A stretch of 64,000 nucleotides of DNA from Burkholderia glumae LMG 2196 = ATCC 33617. GTDB lineage: Bacteria > Pseudomonadota > Gammaproteobacteria > Burkholderiales > Burkholderiaceae. The notes under the pieces were generated by a model, which worked only from the letters and a program-made list of their open reading frames with translations, was not told the origin of the DNA and ran no database searches. Position 1 is the first letter of the stretch. Every line of letters begins with the position of its first letter. The position numbers were made by a program, and so were the translations under genes. Positions 28,733-37,872 of the stretch are shown in pieces. The DNA is taken from assembly GCF_000960995.1 (NCBI RefSeq), contig NZ_CP009435.1, forward strand, positions 558,001 through 622,000, read 5' to 3'.

Positions 28733-30310
28733 TCAGGCGCCGGCCGCGAGCGCGAGCAGCACGCGCGCGACGATCGCCCCGACGCCGACCGCGAGGCCGA
28801 ACACCAGCAGCGCCTGCAGCAGCCGGTTGGTGCGCTTCTGCTCGATCAGGATCTGCTGCATCAGGTCGTCGGTGACCGTGCGCGGCGCATGTTGCCGCTC
28901 CGCCAGGGCATGATGGATCAGGCGCGGCAGCTGCGGCAGCGTCTTGCTCCATTGCGGCGCCTCGACCTTGAAGCGCTCGTACCAGCCGCGCAGGCCGATC
29001 TGCTCGGCCATCCAGCGTTCGAGATAGGGCTTGGCCGTCTTCCAGAGGTCCAGCTCGGGGTCGAGCGAGCGGCCGAGCCCCTCGACGTTCAGCATGGTCT
29101 TCTGCAGCAGCACGAGTTGCGGCTGGATCTCGACGTTGAAGCGGCGCGAAGTGGAGAACAGCCGCATCAGCACCTGGCCGAGCGAGATGTCCTTCAGCGC
29201 ACGGTCGAAGTACGGCTCGCAGACCGCGCGGATCGCGCTTTCGAGCTCCTCGACGCGCGTGTTGGGCGGCACCCAGCCCGACTCCAGATGCAGCGTCGCG
29301 ACACGGTGGTAGTCGCGCTTGAAGAACGCGAGGAAGTTCTGCGCGAGGTAGTTCTTGTCGAAGTCGGACAGCGCGCCGACGATCCCGAAGTCGAGCGCGA
29401 TGTAGCGGCCGAAATGCTGCGGATCGAGGCTGACCTGGATGTTGCCCGGGTGCATGTCGGCATGGAAGAAGCCGTCGCGGAACACCTGCGTGAAGAAGAT
29501 CTCCACGCCCTCGCGCGCGAGCTTCGGGATATCGACGCCGGCCGCGCGCAGCGTGTCGATCTGGCTGATCGGCACGCCCGACATGCGCTCCATCACGAGC
29601 ACCGACTGCGAGCTGAAATCCCAGAACATCTCGGGCACCAGCAGGATGTCGAGCCCGGCGAAGTTGCGGCGCAGCTGGCTGCCGTTGGCGGCCTCGCGCA
29701 TCAGGTCGAGCTCGTCGTGCAGGTACTTGTCGAATTCGGCCACCACCTCGCGCGGCTTCAGGCGCCGGCCGTCCGGCCAGAGCCGCTCGGCCCAGATCGC
29801 GATGTCGCGCAACAGCGCCATGTCGGAATCGATCACCGGCAGCATGTTCGGGCGCAGCACCTTGACGGCCACCGGCTTGCCGGCGTGCACGCCCTGCTTC
29901 AGCTTCGCGAAGTGCACCTGCGCGATCGACGCGCTCGCCACCGGCACCGGATCGAATTCGTCGAAGAACGCGCTGATCGGCGCGCCGAGCGACTTCTCGA
30001 CGATCGACATGGCCACCGCCGAATCGAACGGCGGCACCTGGTCCTGCAGCTTCGCGAGTTCGATCGCGAAATCGACGGGCAGCAAATCGCGGCGCGTGGA
30101 CAGCACCTGGCCGAACTTCACGAAGATCGGGCCGAGACTTTCGAGCGCGTGGCGCAGCCGCACCGCCGGCGGATCGGAGAAGCGGCGCCCAATGGTGGTG
30201 ATGCGCAGCAGCAGCTTGACGCGACGATCGTCGATGCGCGACAGCATGACCTCGTCGAGGCCGAAGCGGATCACGGTGTAGACGATTTTGATGAAACGGA
30301 AAATGCGCAT
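28733..30310 (-). CDS. ubiB: ubiquinone biosynthesis protein UbiB (ABC1/ADCK kinase-like)
   Basis: A 525-residue atypical kinase-like ATPase needed for aerobic ubiquinone synthesis. Seen: the diagnostic KxGQ motif in GPIFVKFGQVLSTRRDLLP near residue 60, the Ala-rich loop ASASIAQVH in place of a P-loop near residue 128, FHADMHPGNI near residue 285, DFGIVG near residue 307, and a C-terminal hydrophobic segment (about 500-523). Lies 13 bases after ubiJ, as in the E. coli ubiE-ubiJ-ubiB cluster. Confidence 0.95.
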   Translation of the reverse strand: MRIFRFIKIVYTVIRFGLDEVMLSRIDDRRVKLLLRITTIGRRFSDPPAVRLRHALESLGPIFVKFGQVLSTRRDLLPVDFAIELAKLQDQVPPFDSAVAMSIVEKSLGAPISAFFDEFDPVPVASASIAQVHFAKLKQGVHAGKPVAVKVLRPNMLPVIDSDMALLRDIAIWAERLWPDGRRLKPREVVAEFDKYLHDELDLMREAANGSQLRRNFAGLDILLVPEMFWDFSSQSVLVMERMSGVPISQIDTLRAAGVDIPKLAREGVEIFFTQVFRDGFFHADMHPGNIQVSLDPQHFGRYIALDFGIVGALSDFDKNYLAQNFLAFFKRDYHRVATLHLESGWVPPNTRVEELESAIRAVCEPYFDRALKDISLGQVLMRLFSTSRRFNVEIQPQLVLLQKTMLNVEGLGRSLDPELDLWKTAKPYLERWMAEQIGLRGWYERFKVEAPQWSKTLPQLPRLIHHALAERQHAPRTVTDDLMQQILIEQKRTNRLLQALLVFGLAVGVGAIVARVLLALAAGA

Positions 30311-30323
30311 GCGGTGCGGCCCC

Positions 30324-30968
30324 TCAGTTCACGCCGCGCGGGCTGCCGCCCGCCGGCGCGCCGGATCGTTGTTCCAGGCGCTCGACCCGCTTTTCGATGC
30401 GGGCCAGCGCGTCGCGCGCGCGCGCGAGTTCGGCGTCGAAAGCGCCGAGCGCGGCACGCCGCACGAGCTGGGGATTCTCGTCGAGGAAGTATTCGGTCAA
30501 CGAGTCGAGCAGATTGCGGCCGGTGCGGCGCGCCTGGTCGCCGGCCGAGCGCGCGAGCGTGGCGATCCGGTGGGCGGCCGCGTCGCCGACGATGCGCGCG
30601 AGATCCTCCTCGGGTTCCCAGCGCAGGTGTTCGGCGAGCTTCGCGAGCTGGGTCGCGAATTCGGCGTCGCCCTCGAGCTTCACGTGCTTCATGACCGCGG
30701 CCTGGCCGCCCTGCGCGAACGCCGCGACCGCATCGAGCGGCGAGCGCTGCGCGCCGCCGAGCGCGATCGACACATCCACCCGCGGTGCTTCGTGCGACTC
30801 GAGCGCGGCGAAATAGCCGTCCGGCTGCACGAGCAGCAACAGCGCGACGGGCGGGAATTCGAGCCGGGCGGTTTTTCCGGCGTAGGGAATCAGGCGTTCG
30901 CGCGCCCAGGATTCACGGGCGAGCAGGTGATTGACGGCAGCGGCGACAGACTTGGCGGCAAAGGTCAT
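30324..30968 (-). CDS. ubiJ: ubiquinone biosynthesis accessory factor UbiJ (SCP2 domain)
   Basis: A 214-residue protein with an N-terminal SCP2-like lipid-binding domain (residues about 15-110) and a helical tail ending in a likely coiled coil (ARDALARIEKRVERLEQ). UbiJ scaffolds the soluble Ubi complex with UbiK and binds ubiquinone intermediates. Seen: VKLEGDAEFATQLAKLAEHL, which matches the family. Adjacent to ubiB. A terminator-like hairpin lies only about 13 bases upstream of the start, and no ribosome-binding site is visible between them. Confidence 0.88.
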   Translation of the reverse strand: MTFAAKSVAAAVNHLLARESWARERLIPYAGKTARLEFPPVALLLLVQPDGYFAALESHEAPRVDVSIALGGAQRSPLDAVAAFAQGGQAAVMKHVKLEGDAEFATQLAKLAEHLRWEPEEDLARIVGDAAAHRIATLARSAGDQARRTGRNLLDSLTEYFLDENPQLVRRAALGAFDAELARARDALARIEKRVERLEQRSGAPAGGSPRGVN

Positions 30969-30980
30969 CGGACTGAATAG

Positions 30981-31013
30981 AAAACCCGCGCAGGCAGGGT
31001 GCCTGCGCGGGTT
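30981..31013 (-). terminator. intrinsic terminator after the Tim44-like gene, directly before ubiJ
   Basis: Perfect 13-bp arms (31013-31001 and 30995-30983) with a 5-base loop, followed on the minus strand by TTTTC. It separates the Tim44-like gene from ubiJ on the same strand. Confidence 0.85.
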
Positions 31014-31091
31014 CCTATTGTAACGTCGGATCGGTCCGGCCCCGCTGCGGCGTCGGCCGATTTATCCGCGGCGCCGGGCCCGACGCACGGC

Positions 31092-32132
31092 TCAGTGCGC
31101 GTTGATCTGCTGGATACCGGCCAGCAGCCAGCCCTCGTTGCCCGACTTGGTCAGGTTCCAGACCTCCTCGAACGGCTCGGCCGGCGCGCCCGGATTCTCG
31201 CGGATCATGCCGTGGAAGCGCACGCTCGCCTCGGACAGGCTGCCGCGCTGCTCGACGCCGAGCAGGTCGGCATCGATCTGCACGACGTCGGTCTGATTCT
31301 TGCCCGCACCGCGCGAATCGAGATCGATCTTCACCTCGGCGAACATTTCAGGCGTGGTGAATTCGCGGATATCGGCCAGGTTGCCCTGGTCCCACGCAGC
31401 CTGCAGCCGGACGAAATAGACCTTCGCGTTGCGCACGAACGCCTCGGTGTCGAAACCGGCCGGCACCTGCGGCACCGCGCTTGCGCTGCCCACCGCATCG
31501 TTTACCGCGCCCGCCGCCGCGCCGCCGCCGAACACGCGGGCCGCTTCGTTCGCGTAGTTGCTGGACGACGCGGGCTGCGGCGCCGACGAATACGTCGCGT
31601 TGCCCGCCGCGTAGCCGCCGCTCGCCGCCCCATCGTAGCCGCGGTTCATCGACGCGCCCGAACCCGCATAGGCCGGCTCCTGCCGGCGGCCGCGGTTCAT
31701 CAGCTTGCGCACCAGCCAGATGCCGGCAAACGCGAGCAGCGCGATCACGATCAGGTTCGCCATCATGCCCGCGAACGCGCCGCCGAGCCCGAAGTGCGAC
31801 AACAGCGCCGCGATGCCGAGGCCGGCGGCCAGACCGGCGATCGGCCCGAGCCAGCGCGAGCGGTTCGGCTGGGCGGCCGGCTGCGCGCCGCGCTGCATCT
31901 GGGCCGGCGCGGCCTGCTGCATCGGCTGCTGGGCGGGCGGCGTGGCCTGGCGCTGCTGCACCATCTGCGACTGGCGGCCGACACTGCGGCCGCCGCCCAT
32001 GCGGCGCGCCTCGGCGTCGAGCGACGCGAGCGTGCCCGCCGCGAGCAGGCCGACCATGAACAGCGTGCCGAGCCGTCGTGCCCACGGCCTCCGCTGCTTG
32101 CTGCCATTGTTCAACGCACGGGACTCGGACAT
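31092..32132 (-). CDS. Tim44-like domain protein, membrane-anchored
   Basis: A 346-residue protein with an N-terminal hydrophobic segment (residues about 22-40, possibly a signal anchor), a Gln/Ala/Pro-rich linker, a second hydrophobic stretch (about 95-135), a Gly/Ser/Tyr-rich region, and a C-terminal Tim44-like/lipid-binding fold (about 200-345) starting at FVRNAKVYFVRLQAAWDQGN. The bacterial role is unknown. Three candidate starts lie close together; the ATG at 32132 has GGAG at a good spacing of six. It follows ubiE by about 40 bases. Confidence 0.82.
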   Translation of the reverse strand: MSESRALNNGSKQRRPWARRLGTLFMVGLLAAGTLASLDAEARRMGGGRSVGRQSQMVQQRQATPPAQQPMQQAAPAQMQRGAQPAAQPNRSRWLGPIAGLAAGLGIAALLSHFGLGGAFAGMMANLIVIALLAFAGIWLVRKLMNRGRRQEPAYAGSGASMNRGYDGAASGGYAAGNATYSSAPQPASSSNYANEAARVFGGGAAAGAVNDAVGSASAVPQVPAGFDTEAFVRNAKVYFVRLQAAWDQGNLADIREFTTPEMFAEVKIDLDSRGAGKNQTDVVQIDADLLGVEQRGSLSEASVRFHGMIRENPGAPAEPFEEVWNLTKSGNEGWLLAGIQQINAH

Positions 32133-32174
32133 CTCCATCTCCAAAATGAAAGGTAACTGTATGGACAGAACCCC

Positions 32175-32906
32175 TTAGTACTTGGTTCCGTGGTGTAACG
32201 CTACCACGCCACCTGACAAATTGTAATATTTGACGGCATCGAGGCCCGCCTGCTCCATCATCGTCTTCAGCGTCTCCTGATCCGGATGCATCCGGATCGA
32301 CTCGGCAAGATACTGGTAACTTCCGGCATCTTTCGCGAACTTGTCGCCGAGCCACGGTAATACTTTGAAAGAATACAGATCGTAGGCTTTTTTCAGCGGC
32401 TCCCACACTTTCGAGAATTCGAGCACCATCACGCGTCCGCCGGGCCGCGTCACGCGCCGCATCTCGGCCAGAGCGGCCTCCTTGTGGGTCATGTTGCGCA
32501 GCCCGAACGCCACCGTCACCACGTCGAAATGGTTGTCGGGAAACGGGATCTTCTCGGCATCGCAGAGCAGCGACGGCGTGACCACGCCCTTGTCGAGCAG
32601 CCGGTCGCGCCCCACGCGCAGCATCGATTCGTTGATGTCGGTATGCCAGACCTCGCCCGTCGGGCCGGCGGCCTTCGCGAACGCGCGGGTCAGGTCGCCG
32701 GTGCCGGCCGCGATGTCGAGCACCTTGTAGCCGGGCCGCACGTTCGCCTGCGCGATCGTGAAGGCCTTCCAGGCGCGATGCATGCCGGCCGACATCAAGT
32801 CGTTCATCAGGTCGTAGTTGCTCGCGACCGAGTGAAACACTCCCGCCACCTTTTTCGCCTTGTCTTGCTCGTCGACGGTCTCGAAGCCGAAGTGGGTTTT
32901 GCTCAT
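32175..32906 (-). CDS. ubiE: ubiquinone/menaquinone C-methyltransferase UbiE
   Basis: A 243-residue SAM methyltransferase that methylates the benzoquinol ring in ubiquinone synthesis. Seen: FGFETVDEQDKAKKVAGVFH and YDLMNDLMSAGMHRAWK at the N-terminus, SAM motif VLDIAAGTGDLTRAF near residue 66, and a C-terminal NLSGGVVALHHGTKY, all UbiE signatures. An AGAGGA ribosome-binding site precedes the ATG. It follows the DUF971 gene and precedes the Tim44-like gene. Confidence 0.96.
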   Translation of the reverse strand: MSKTHFGFETVDEQDKAKKVAGVFHSVASNYDLMNDLMSAGMHRAWKAFTIAQANVRPGYKVLDIAAGTGDLTRAFAKAAGPTGEVWHTDINESMLRVGRDRLLDKGVVTPSLLCDAEKIPFPDNHFDVVTVAFGLRNMTHKEAALAEMRRVTRPGGRVMVLEFSKVWEPLKKAYDLYSFKVLPWLGDKFAKDAGSYQYLAESIRMHPDQETLKTMMEQAGLDAVKYYNLSGGVVALHHGTKY

Positions 32907-32968
32907 CGCGTGAATCCTCTGGAAATGGCAAGACGGCGCCAGGAGGGCGCCGTCGGATCAATCGGTAG

Positions 32969-33382
32969 TCAGTGACAGTGACCGCTCTGGCCGCCGGCGG
33001 CGGGCATCGGCGCGTCGCGGTCGACGCCGGCCGCCTGCAGCTTGTCGAAGTACTCGCGCCAGAGCGCGTCCTGGCGCGTGGCGAGTTCGTACAGCAGGTC
33101 CCACGAGTAGATGCCGGTGGAGTGGCCGTCGGAGAAGGTCGGCTGCAGCGCGTAGTGGCCTACGCCCTCGAGCGCCGTGATGGTCACGCCGCGCTTGCCG
33201 GTCTGCAGGATTTCCTGCCCGGGGCCGTGGCCGCGGACCTCGGCCGAGGGCGAGAAGACCCGCAGCAGTTCGAACGGCACGCGATAGTTCTCGCCGTTCG
33301 GATATTGCAATTCGAGCACGCGCGATACCGCGTGGACGACCACGCCCGACGGAATCGGCGTGGCCGGGGTCAAGCCGCTCAT
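32969..33382 (-). CDS. DUF971 domain protein
   Basis: A 137-residue protein with the DUF971 / GBBH-like N-terminal domain (residues about 12-100). Seen: LELQYPNGENYRVPFELLRVFSPSAEV and ALQPTFSDGHSTGIYSWDLLYEL. The domain also occurs at the N-terminus of gamma-butyrobetaine hydroxylases, where it helps bind zinc, but the role of stand-alone copies is unknown. The extreme C-terminus is a short His-containing tail (GGQSGHCH). Its ATG overlaps the end of the HIT gene by four bases, indicating coupled translation; ubiE follows. Confidence 0.87.
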   Translation of the reverse strand: MSGLTPATPIPSGVVVHAVSRVLELQYPNGENYRVPFELLRVFSPSAEVRGHGPGQEILQTGKRGVTITALEGVGHYALQPTFSDGHSTGIYSWDLLYELATRQDALWREYFDKLQAAGVDRDAPMPAAGGQSGHCH

Positions 33383-33825
33383 GAAGAATGCCTCGTGTTC
33401 AAAGCCTGTTCGATTGCCTCGTGGACCGCATTGTGCAGCAGCGTGGCCTGGGCCGCGCGCAGCCGCAGCAGCGCGTCGGACACCGAGCGCTGACGCGGCG
33501 CCCAGACCGCCTGGGGAAAATGCGCGTCGTTCGAGAAGCGCGGAATCACATGCCAGTGCAGATGCGGCACCTGGTTGCCGAGGCTCGCGAGATTCACCTT
33601 ATCAGGTTGCATCACGCGGCGCACGGCCCGCTCGACGGCGGCCACGACGCGCATCAGATGCATGCGCGCGGGCTCGTCGAGATCGGAGAACTCGGCCACG
33701 TGGGTCTGCCAGATGACGCGGCAGAAACCCGGGTAATCGGTCTCCGTGGTGGCGAGCACGACGCGCAGCAGGTCGTCCTTCCAGAGCAGCTCGCCCCCGT
33801 CCTCGCGGCAGAATACGCAATCCAT
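33379..33825 (-). CDS. HIT family protein
   Basis: A 148-residue HIT-superfamily nucleotide hydrolase or transferase. Seen: an N-terminal CVFCREDGGELLW with a possible zinc Cys pair, and the active-site histidine triad NQVPHLHWHVIPRF near residue 90. The substrate is not predictable. The ATG at 33825 gives MDCVFC; a TTG two codons upstream is in frame. It overlaps the DUF971 gene by four bases. Confidence 0.88.
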   Translation of the reverse strand: MDCVFCREDGGELLWKDDLLRVVLATTETDYPGFCRVIWQTHVAEFSDLDEPARMHLMRVVAAVERAVRRVMQPDKVNLASLGNQVPHLHWHVIPRFSNDAHFPQAVWAPRQRSVSDALLRLRAAQATLLHNAVHEAIEQALNTRHSS

Positions 33826-33858
33826 CGTCAATTCCTTACAGGTCGGACGCCTCCGAAT

Positions 33859-36800
33859 TTACACCAGCACGCGCTCGATCCCGCCGTGGTTGGCGCGCGC
33901 CACATAGTCGGCCATCCAGTTCTCGCCCAGCAGGCTGCGCGCGATCTCGACCACGATGTAGTCGGCCTCGATGCCGGCATCCTCGTTGTAGCGCGACAGC
34001 CCCTGCAGGCACGACGGGCAGCTCGTCAGGATCTTCACGTCCGCCTGGCCCGCCACGGCCGCGCCGTCACCCGACACCACCGGTATGTTGCGCAGCCGCG
34101 CCGCCCCCTTGCGGATCTCCTCCTCCTTGCGGAAGCGGATCTGCGTCGACACGTCCGGCCGCGTGACCGCCAGCGTGCCCGACTCCCCGCAGCAGCGGTC
34201 GTTCTTGGCGATCCGGTAGCCGTCCCGCTCCGCGCCCATCAGCTCGTTGACCAGCTTGACCGGGTCCATTGTCTTGATCGGCGTGTGGCACGGGTCGTGG
34301 TACATGTAGCGCGTGCCCGTCACCCCCTCCAGTTTCATCCCCTTCTCGAGCAGGAACTCGTGGATGTCGATGATCCGGCAGCCCGGGAAGATCTTGTCGA
34401 ATTCATAGCCGGCCAGCTGGTCGTAGCAGGTGCCGCACGACACCACCACCGTCTTGATGTCGAGATAATTCAGCGTGTTCGCCACGCGGTGGAACAGCAC
34501 CCGGTTGTCGGTGACGATCTGCTCGGCCTTGTCGTACTGCCCCGAGCCGCGCTGCGGATACCCGCAGCAGAGGTAGCCCGGCGGCAGCACCGTCTGCACC
34601 CCGGCCTCCCACAGCATCGCCTGCGTGGCCAGACCGACCTGCGAGAACAGCCGCTCCGAGCCGCAGCCCGGAAAGTAGAACACCGCCTCCGAATCGACCG
34701 AGGTGGTCTTCGGGTTGCGGATGATCGGCACGATCTTGTTGTCCTCGATGTCCAGCAGCGCCCGCGCCGTCTTCTTCGGCAGGTTGCCCGGCATCTTCTT
34801 GTTCACGAAGTGGATCACCTGCTCGACCACCGGCGCCTTGCCGGTGGTCGCCGGCGGCCGCGCCGTCTGCTTCCTGGCCAGCGTCTTCAGCAGGTCGTTG
34901 GCCAGGCGCTGCGCCTTGTAGCCCACGCCCATCATCACGCTGCGCGCGGCGTTGATGGTCCGCGCATTGGTGGCGTTCAGGAAGAACATGCCCGCCGCCT
35001 GGCCCGGATTGAACTTCTTCTTGCCCATCTTGCGCAGCAGGTTGCGCATGTTCATCGTCACGTCGCCGAAGTCGATCTTGACCGGGCACGGCGTGGCGCA
35101 CTTGTGGCAGACCGTGCAGTGATCGGCCACGTCGTTGAACTCGTCCCAGTGCTGGATCGACACGCCGCGCCGCGTCTGCTCCTCGTACAGGAACGCCTCG
35201 ACCAGCAGCGAGGTCGCCAGTATCTTGTTGCGCGGGCTGTACAGCAGGTTCGCGCGCGGCACGTGCGTCGCGCAGACCGGCTTGCACTTGCCGCAGCGCA
35301 GGCAGTCCTTGACCGACTCGGCGATCGCGCCGATGTCGGACTGCTGCATGATCAGCGACTCGTAGCCCATCAGCCCGAAGCTCGGCGTATAGGCGTTGCG
35401 CAGGTCCGCCCCCTCCATCAGCTTGCCCTGGTTGAAGCGGCCGTGCGGATCGACGCGATGCTTGTACTCGCGGAATTCGCGCAGCTCCTCCTCGGTCAGG
35501 AATTCGAGCTTGGTGATGCCGATGCCGTGCTCGCCCGAGATCACGCCGTCGAGCGAGCGCGCGATCCGCATGATGCGCGCCACCGCGACGTGCGCGTCCT
35601 GCAGCATCTCGTAGTTGTCGGAATTGACCGGAATATTGGTGTGGACGTTGCCGTCGCCCGCGTGCATGTGCAGCGCCACGAACACGCGCCCGCGCAGCAC
35701 CCGCTTGTGGATCGCCTGCGCCTCGTCGAGGATCGGCTTGAACGCCCCGCCGTTGAAGATCGCGCGCAGCTCCGCGCGCAGCTCCTGCTTCCACGACACG
35801 CGGATCGTGCGGTCCTGCATGATGTGGAATACCGTCGCCTCGGGCTGCGCGTCGGCGCGCGCGGCGAAGCCCGCCGCGAGCTTCCCGTGGCCGAGCTGCA
35901 CGAGGTAGTGCTGCGCCTCGCGCAGCGGCATGTCGAGCCGCTCGCGCAGGAATTCCCAGCGCGCGCGCACCTGGCGCAGCAGTTCCAGCGCGTGCTGGAC
36001 GCGGTCCTCGAGCAGTTCGGCGCTGGGGATCTCGTTGGCGTCGTCGCTCTTGCCAAGCGGCAGGTCCCCGGTGCGGAAGAACGCCTCGAGCGCCTCGAGC
36101 AGCTGCAGCTTGTTCTTGATCGACAGCTCGATGTTGATGCGCTCGATCGCGTCGGTGTACTCGCCCATCCGGTTCAGCGGGATCACGACGTCTTCGTTGA
36201 TCTTGAACGCGTTGGTGTGCTTGGCGATCGCCGCGGTGCGGCTGCGGTCGAGCCAGAAGCGCTTGCGCGCCTCGGCGCTGACCGCCACGAAGCCCTCGCC
36301 GCTCTTGCCGTTGGCCATCCGGATCACCTCCGAGGTGGCCGCGGCCACCGCGTCGGCGTCGTCGCCGACGATGTCGCCGATCAGCACCATCTTCGGGAAC
36401 GCATTGCGCTTGCTCTTGGTGGCATAGCCGACCGCGCGCAGGTAGCGCTCGTCCAGATGCTCCAGGCCGGCGAGGATCGCGCCGCCCTGCTTCGAGGTCT
36501 CGAACAGGTAGTCCTTGATCTCGACGATGCTCGGGATCGCCTCGCGCGCCTGGCCGAAGAATTCGAGGCAGACGGTGCGCGTGTGCGCGGGCATCTTGTG
36601 CAAGATCCAGCGCGCCGAGGTGATGAGCCCGTCGCAGCCCTCCTTCTGCACGCCCGGCAGGCCCGCCAGGAACTTGTCGGTGACGTCCTTGCCGAGCCCT
36701 TCCTTGCGAAAGCGCCGGCCCTCGATCTCGAGCATCTCGCTCTTGATCAGCTTCTCGCCCGGCGCGTGGGCGCCGTCGAACCATTTCAGCTCGAAGCGCG

Positions 36801-37872
36801 CGAGCGCGACGTCGTGGATCTTGCCCTGATTGTGCTCCTGGCGCGTGACCTCGAGCCAGTTGCCGTCCGGATCGACCATCCGCCACCAGGCCAGGTTGTC
36901 GAGCGCGGTGCCCCACAGCACGGCCTTCTTGCCGCCCGCGTTCATCGCCACGTTGCCGCCGATGCACGACGCGTCGAGCGAGGTCGGATCGACCGCGAAC
37001 ACGTAGCCGGCCGCCTCGGCCGCCTCGGTCACGCGGCGCGTGACGACGCCCGCGCCGGAGAAGATGGTCGGCACCTTGTGCGCGACGCCGGGCAGCTCGG
37101 TCAGCTCGACCGCGCCGAGCTGCTCGAGCTTCTCGGTGTTGATCACGGCCGAGAACGGCGTGAGCGGCACCGCGCCGCCCGTGTAGCCGGTGCCGCCGCC
37201 GCGCGGGATCACGGTCAGGCCCAGCTCGATGCAGGCTTTCACGAGCGCGGCGATCTCCGCCTCGGTGTCGGGCGTGAGGATCACGAACGGGTATTCGACG
37301 CGCCAGTCGGTGGCGTCGGTCACGTGCGAGACGCGCGCCAGCCCGTCGAAGCGGATGTTGTCCTTCTGCGTGCAGCGGCCGAGCGCCTTGGTGGCGCGGC
37401 GGCGCAGCTCGGCCATCTGCTCGAACTCGCGCGCGAACGCGTCGACCGCGCCGCGCGCGGCCACCGTCAGCAGCGCCACGCGCGAGGCGCGGTCGTGGCC
37501 CGCGTCGTCGTCGTGCGTGCTGAGGTCGGCCTGGCGCCGCTTGTCGATCTCGGCGAGCCGGTGGTTCAGCGCGTCCACCAGCATCTGGCGCCGCTTCGGG
37601 TTGTCGAGCAGGTCGTCCTGCAGGTACGGGTTGCGACGCACCACCCAGATGTCGCCGAGCACTTCGTACAGCATGCGCGCCGAGCGGCCGGTACGGCGCT
37701 CCCCGCGCAGCTCGTCGAGCGCCGCCCAGGCTGGCTCGCCCAGCAGGCGGATCACGATCTCGCGATCCGAGAAGGAGGTGTAGTTGTACGGGATCTCGCG
37801 CAAGCGCGGCTTCAGGTCGGCGGCGACGGCGGCAGCCGCGCCATGCGGATCGAAAACTTGTGGTGCGTTCAT
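33859..37872 (-). CDS. giant FAD-binding and (4Fe-4S) oxidoreductase, YdiJ/D-2-hydroxyacid dehydrogenase-like
   Basis: A 1337-residue fusion. Seen in order: an N-terminal DUF3683-like region (about 1-180), a PCMH FAD domain with VIPRGGGTGYTGGAVPLTPF near residue 240, an FAD-oxidase C-terminal domain with LHMHAGDGNVHTN near residue 715, two ferredoxin-type clusters (CLRCGKCKPVC near 830 and CTVCHKCATPC near 890), and a C-terminal pair of CCG domains (FPGCGSERLF, LCCGYP, SCGTCYDQL, CCGESG). Related enzymes oxidise D-2-hydroxyglutarate or D-lactate. E. coli YdiJ is about 1020 residues, so this is an extended form. The ATG at 37872 was chosen because the upstream open frame is Arg-rich. Confidence 0.88.
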   Translation of the reverse strand: MNAPQVFDPHGAAAAVAADLKPRLREIPYNYTSFSDREIVIRLLGEPAWAALDELRGERRTGRSARMLYEVLGDIWVVRRNPYLQDDLLDNPKRRQMLVDALNHRLAEIDKRRQADLSTHDDDAGHDRASRVALLTVAARGAVDAFAREFEQMAELRRRATKALGRCTQKDNIRFDGLARVSHVTDATDWRVEYPFVILTPDTEAEIAALVKACIELGLTVIPRGGGTGYTGGAVPLTPFSAVINTEKLEQLGAVELTELPGVAHKVPTIFSGAGVVTRRVTEAAEAAGYVFAVDPTSLDASCIGGNVAMNAGGKKAVLWGTALDNLAWWRMVDPDGNWLEVTRQEHNQGKIHDVALARFELKWFDGAHAPGEKLIKSEMLEIEGRRFRKEGLGKDVTDKFLAGLPGVQKEGCDGLITSARWILHKMPAHTRTVCLEFFGQAREAIPSIVEIKDYLFETSKQGGAILAGLEHLDERYLRAVGYATKSKRNAFPKMVLIGDIVGDDADAVAAATSEVIRMANGKSGEGFVAVSAEARKRFWLDRSRTAAIAKHTNAFKINEDVVIPLNRMGEYTDAIERINIELSIKNKLQLLEALEAFFRTGDLPLGKSDDANEIPSAELLEDRVQHALELLRQVRARWEFLRERLDMPLREAQHYLVQLGHGKLAAGFAARADAQPEATVFHIMQDRTIRVSWKQELRAELRAIFNGGAFKPILDEAQAIHKRVLRGRVFVALHMHAGDGNVHTNIPVNSDNYEMLQDAHVAVARIMRIARSLDGVISGEHGIGITKLEFLTEEELREFREYKHRVDPHGRFNQGKLMEGADLRNAYTPSFGLMGYESLIMQQSDIGAIAESVKDCLRCGKCKPVCATHVPRANLLYSPRNKILATSLLVEAFLYEEQTRRGVSIQHWDEFNDVADHCTVCHKCATPCPVKIDFGDVTMNMRNLLRKMGKKKFNPGQAAGMFFLNATNARTINAARSVMMGVGYKAQRLANDLLKTLARKQTARPPATTGKAPVVEQVIHFVNKKMPGNLPKKTARALLDIEDNKIVPIIRNPKTTSVDSEAVFYFPGCGSERLFSQVGLATQAMLWEAGVQTVLPPGYLCCGYPQRGSGQYDKAEQIVTDNRVLFHRVANTLNYLDIKTVVVSCGTCYDQLAGYEFDKIFPGCRIIDIHEFLLEKGMKLEGVTGTRYMYHDPCHTPIKTMDPVKLVNELMGAERDGYRIAKNDRCCGESGTLAVTRPDVSTQIRFRKEEEIRKGAARLRNIPVVSGDGAAVAGQADVKILTSCPSCLQGLSRYNEDAGIEADYIVVEIARSLLGENWMADYVARANHGGIERVLV

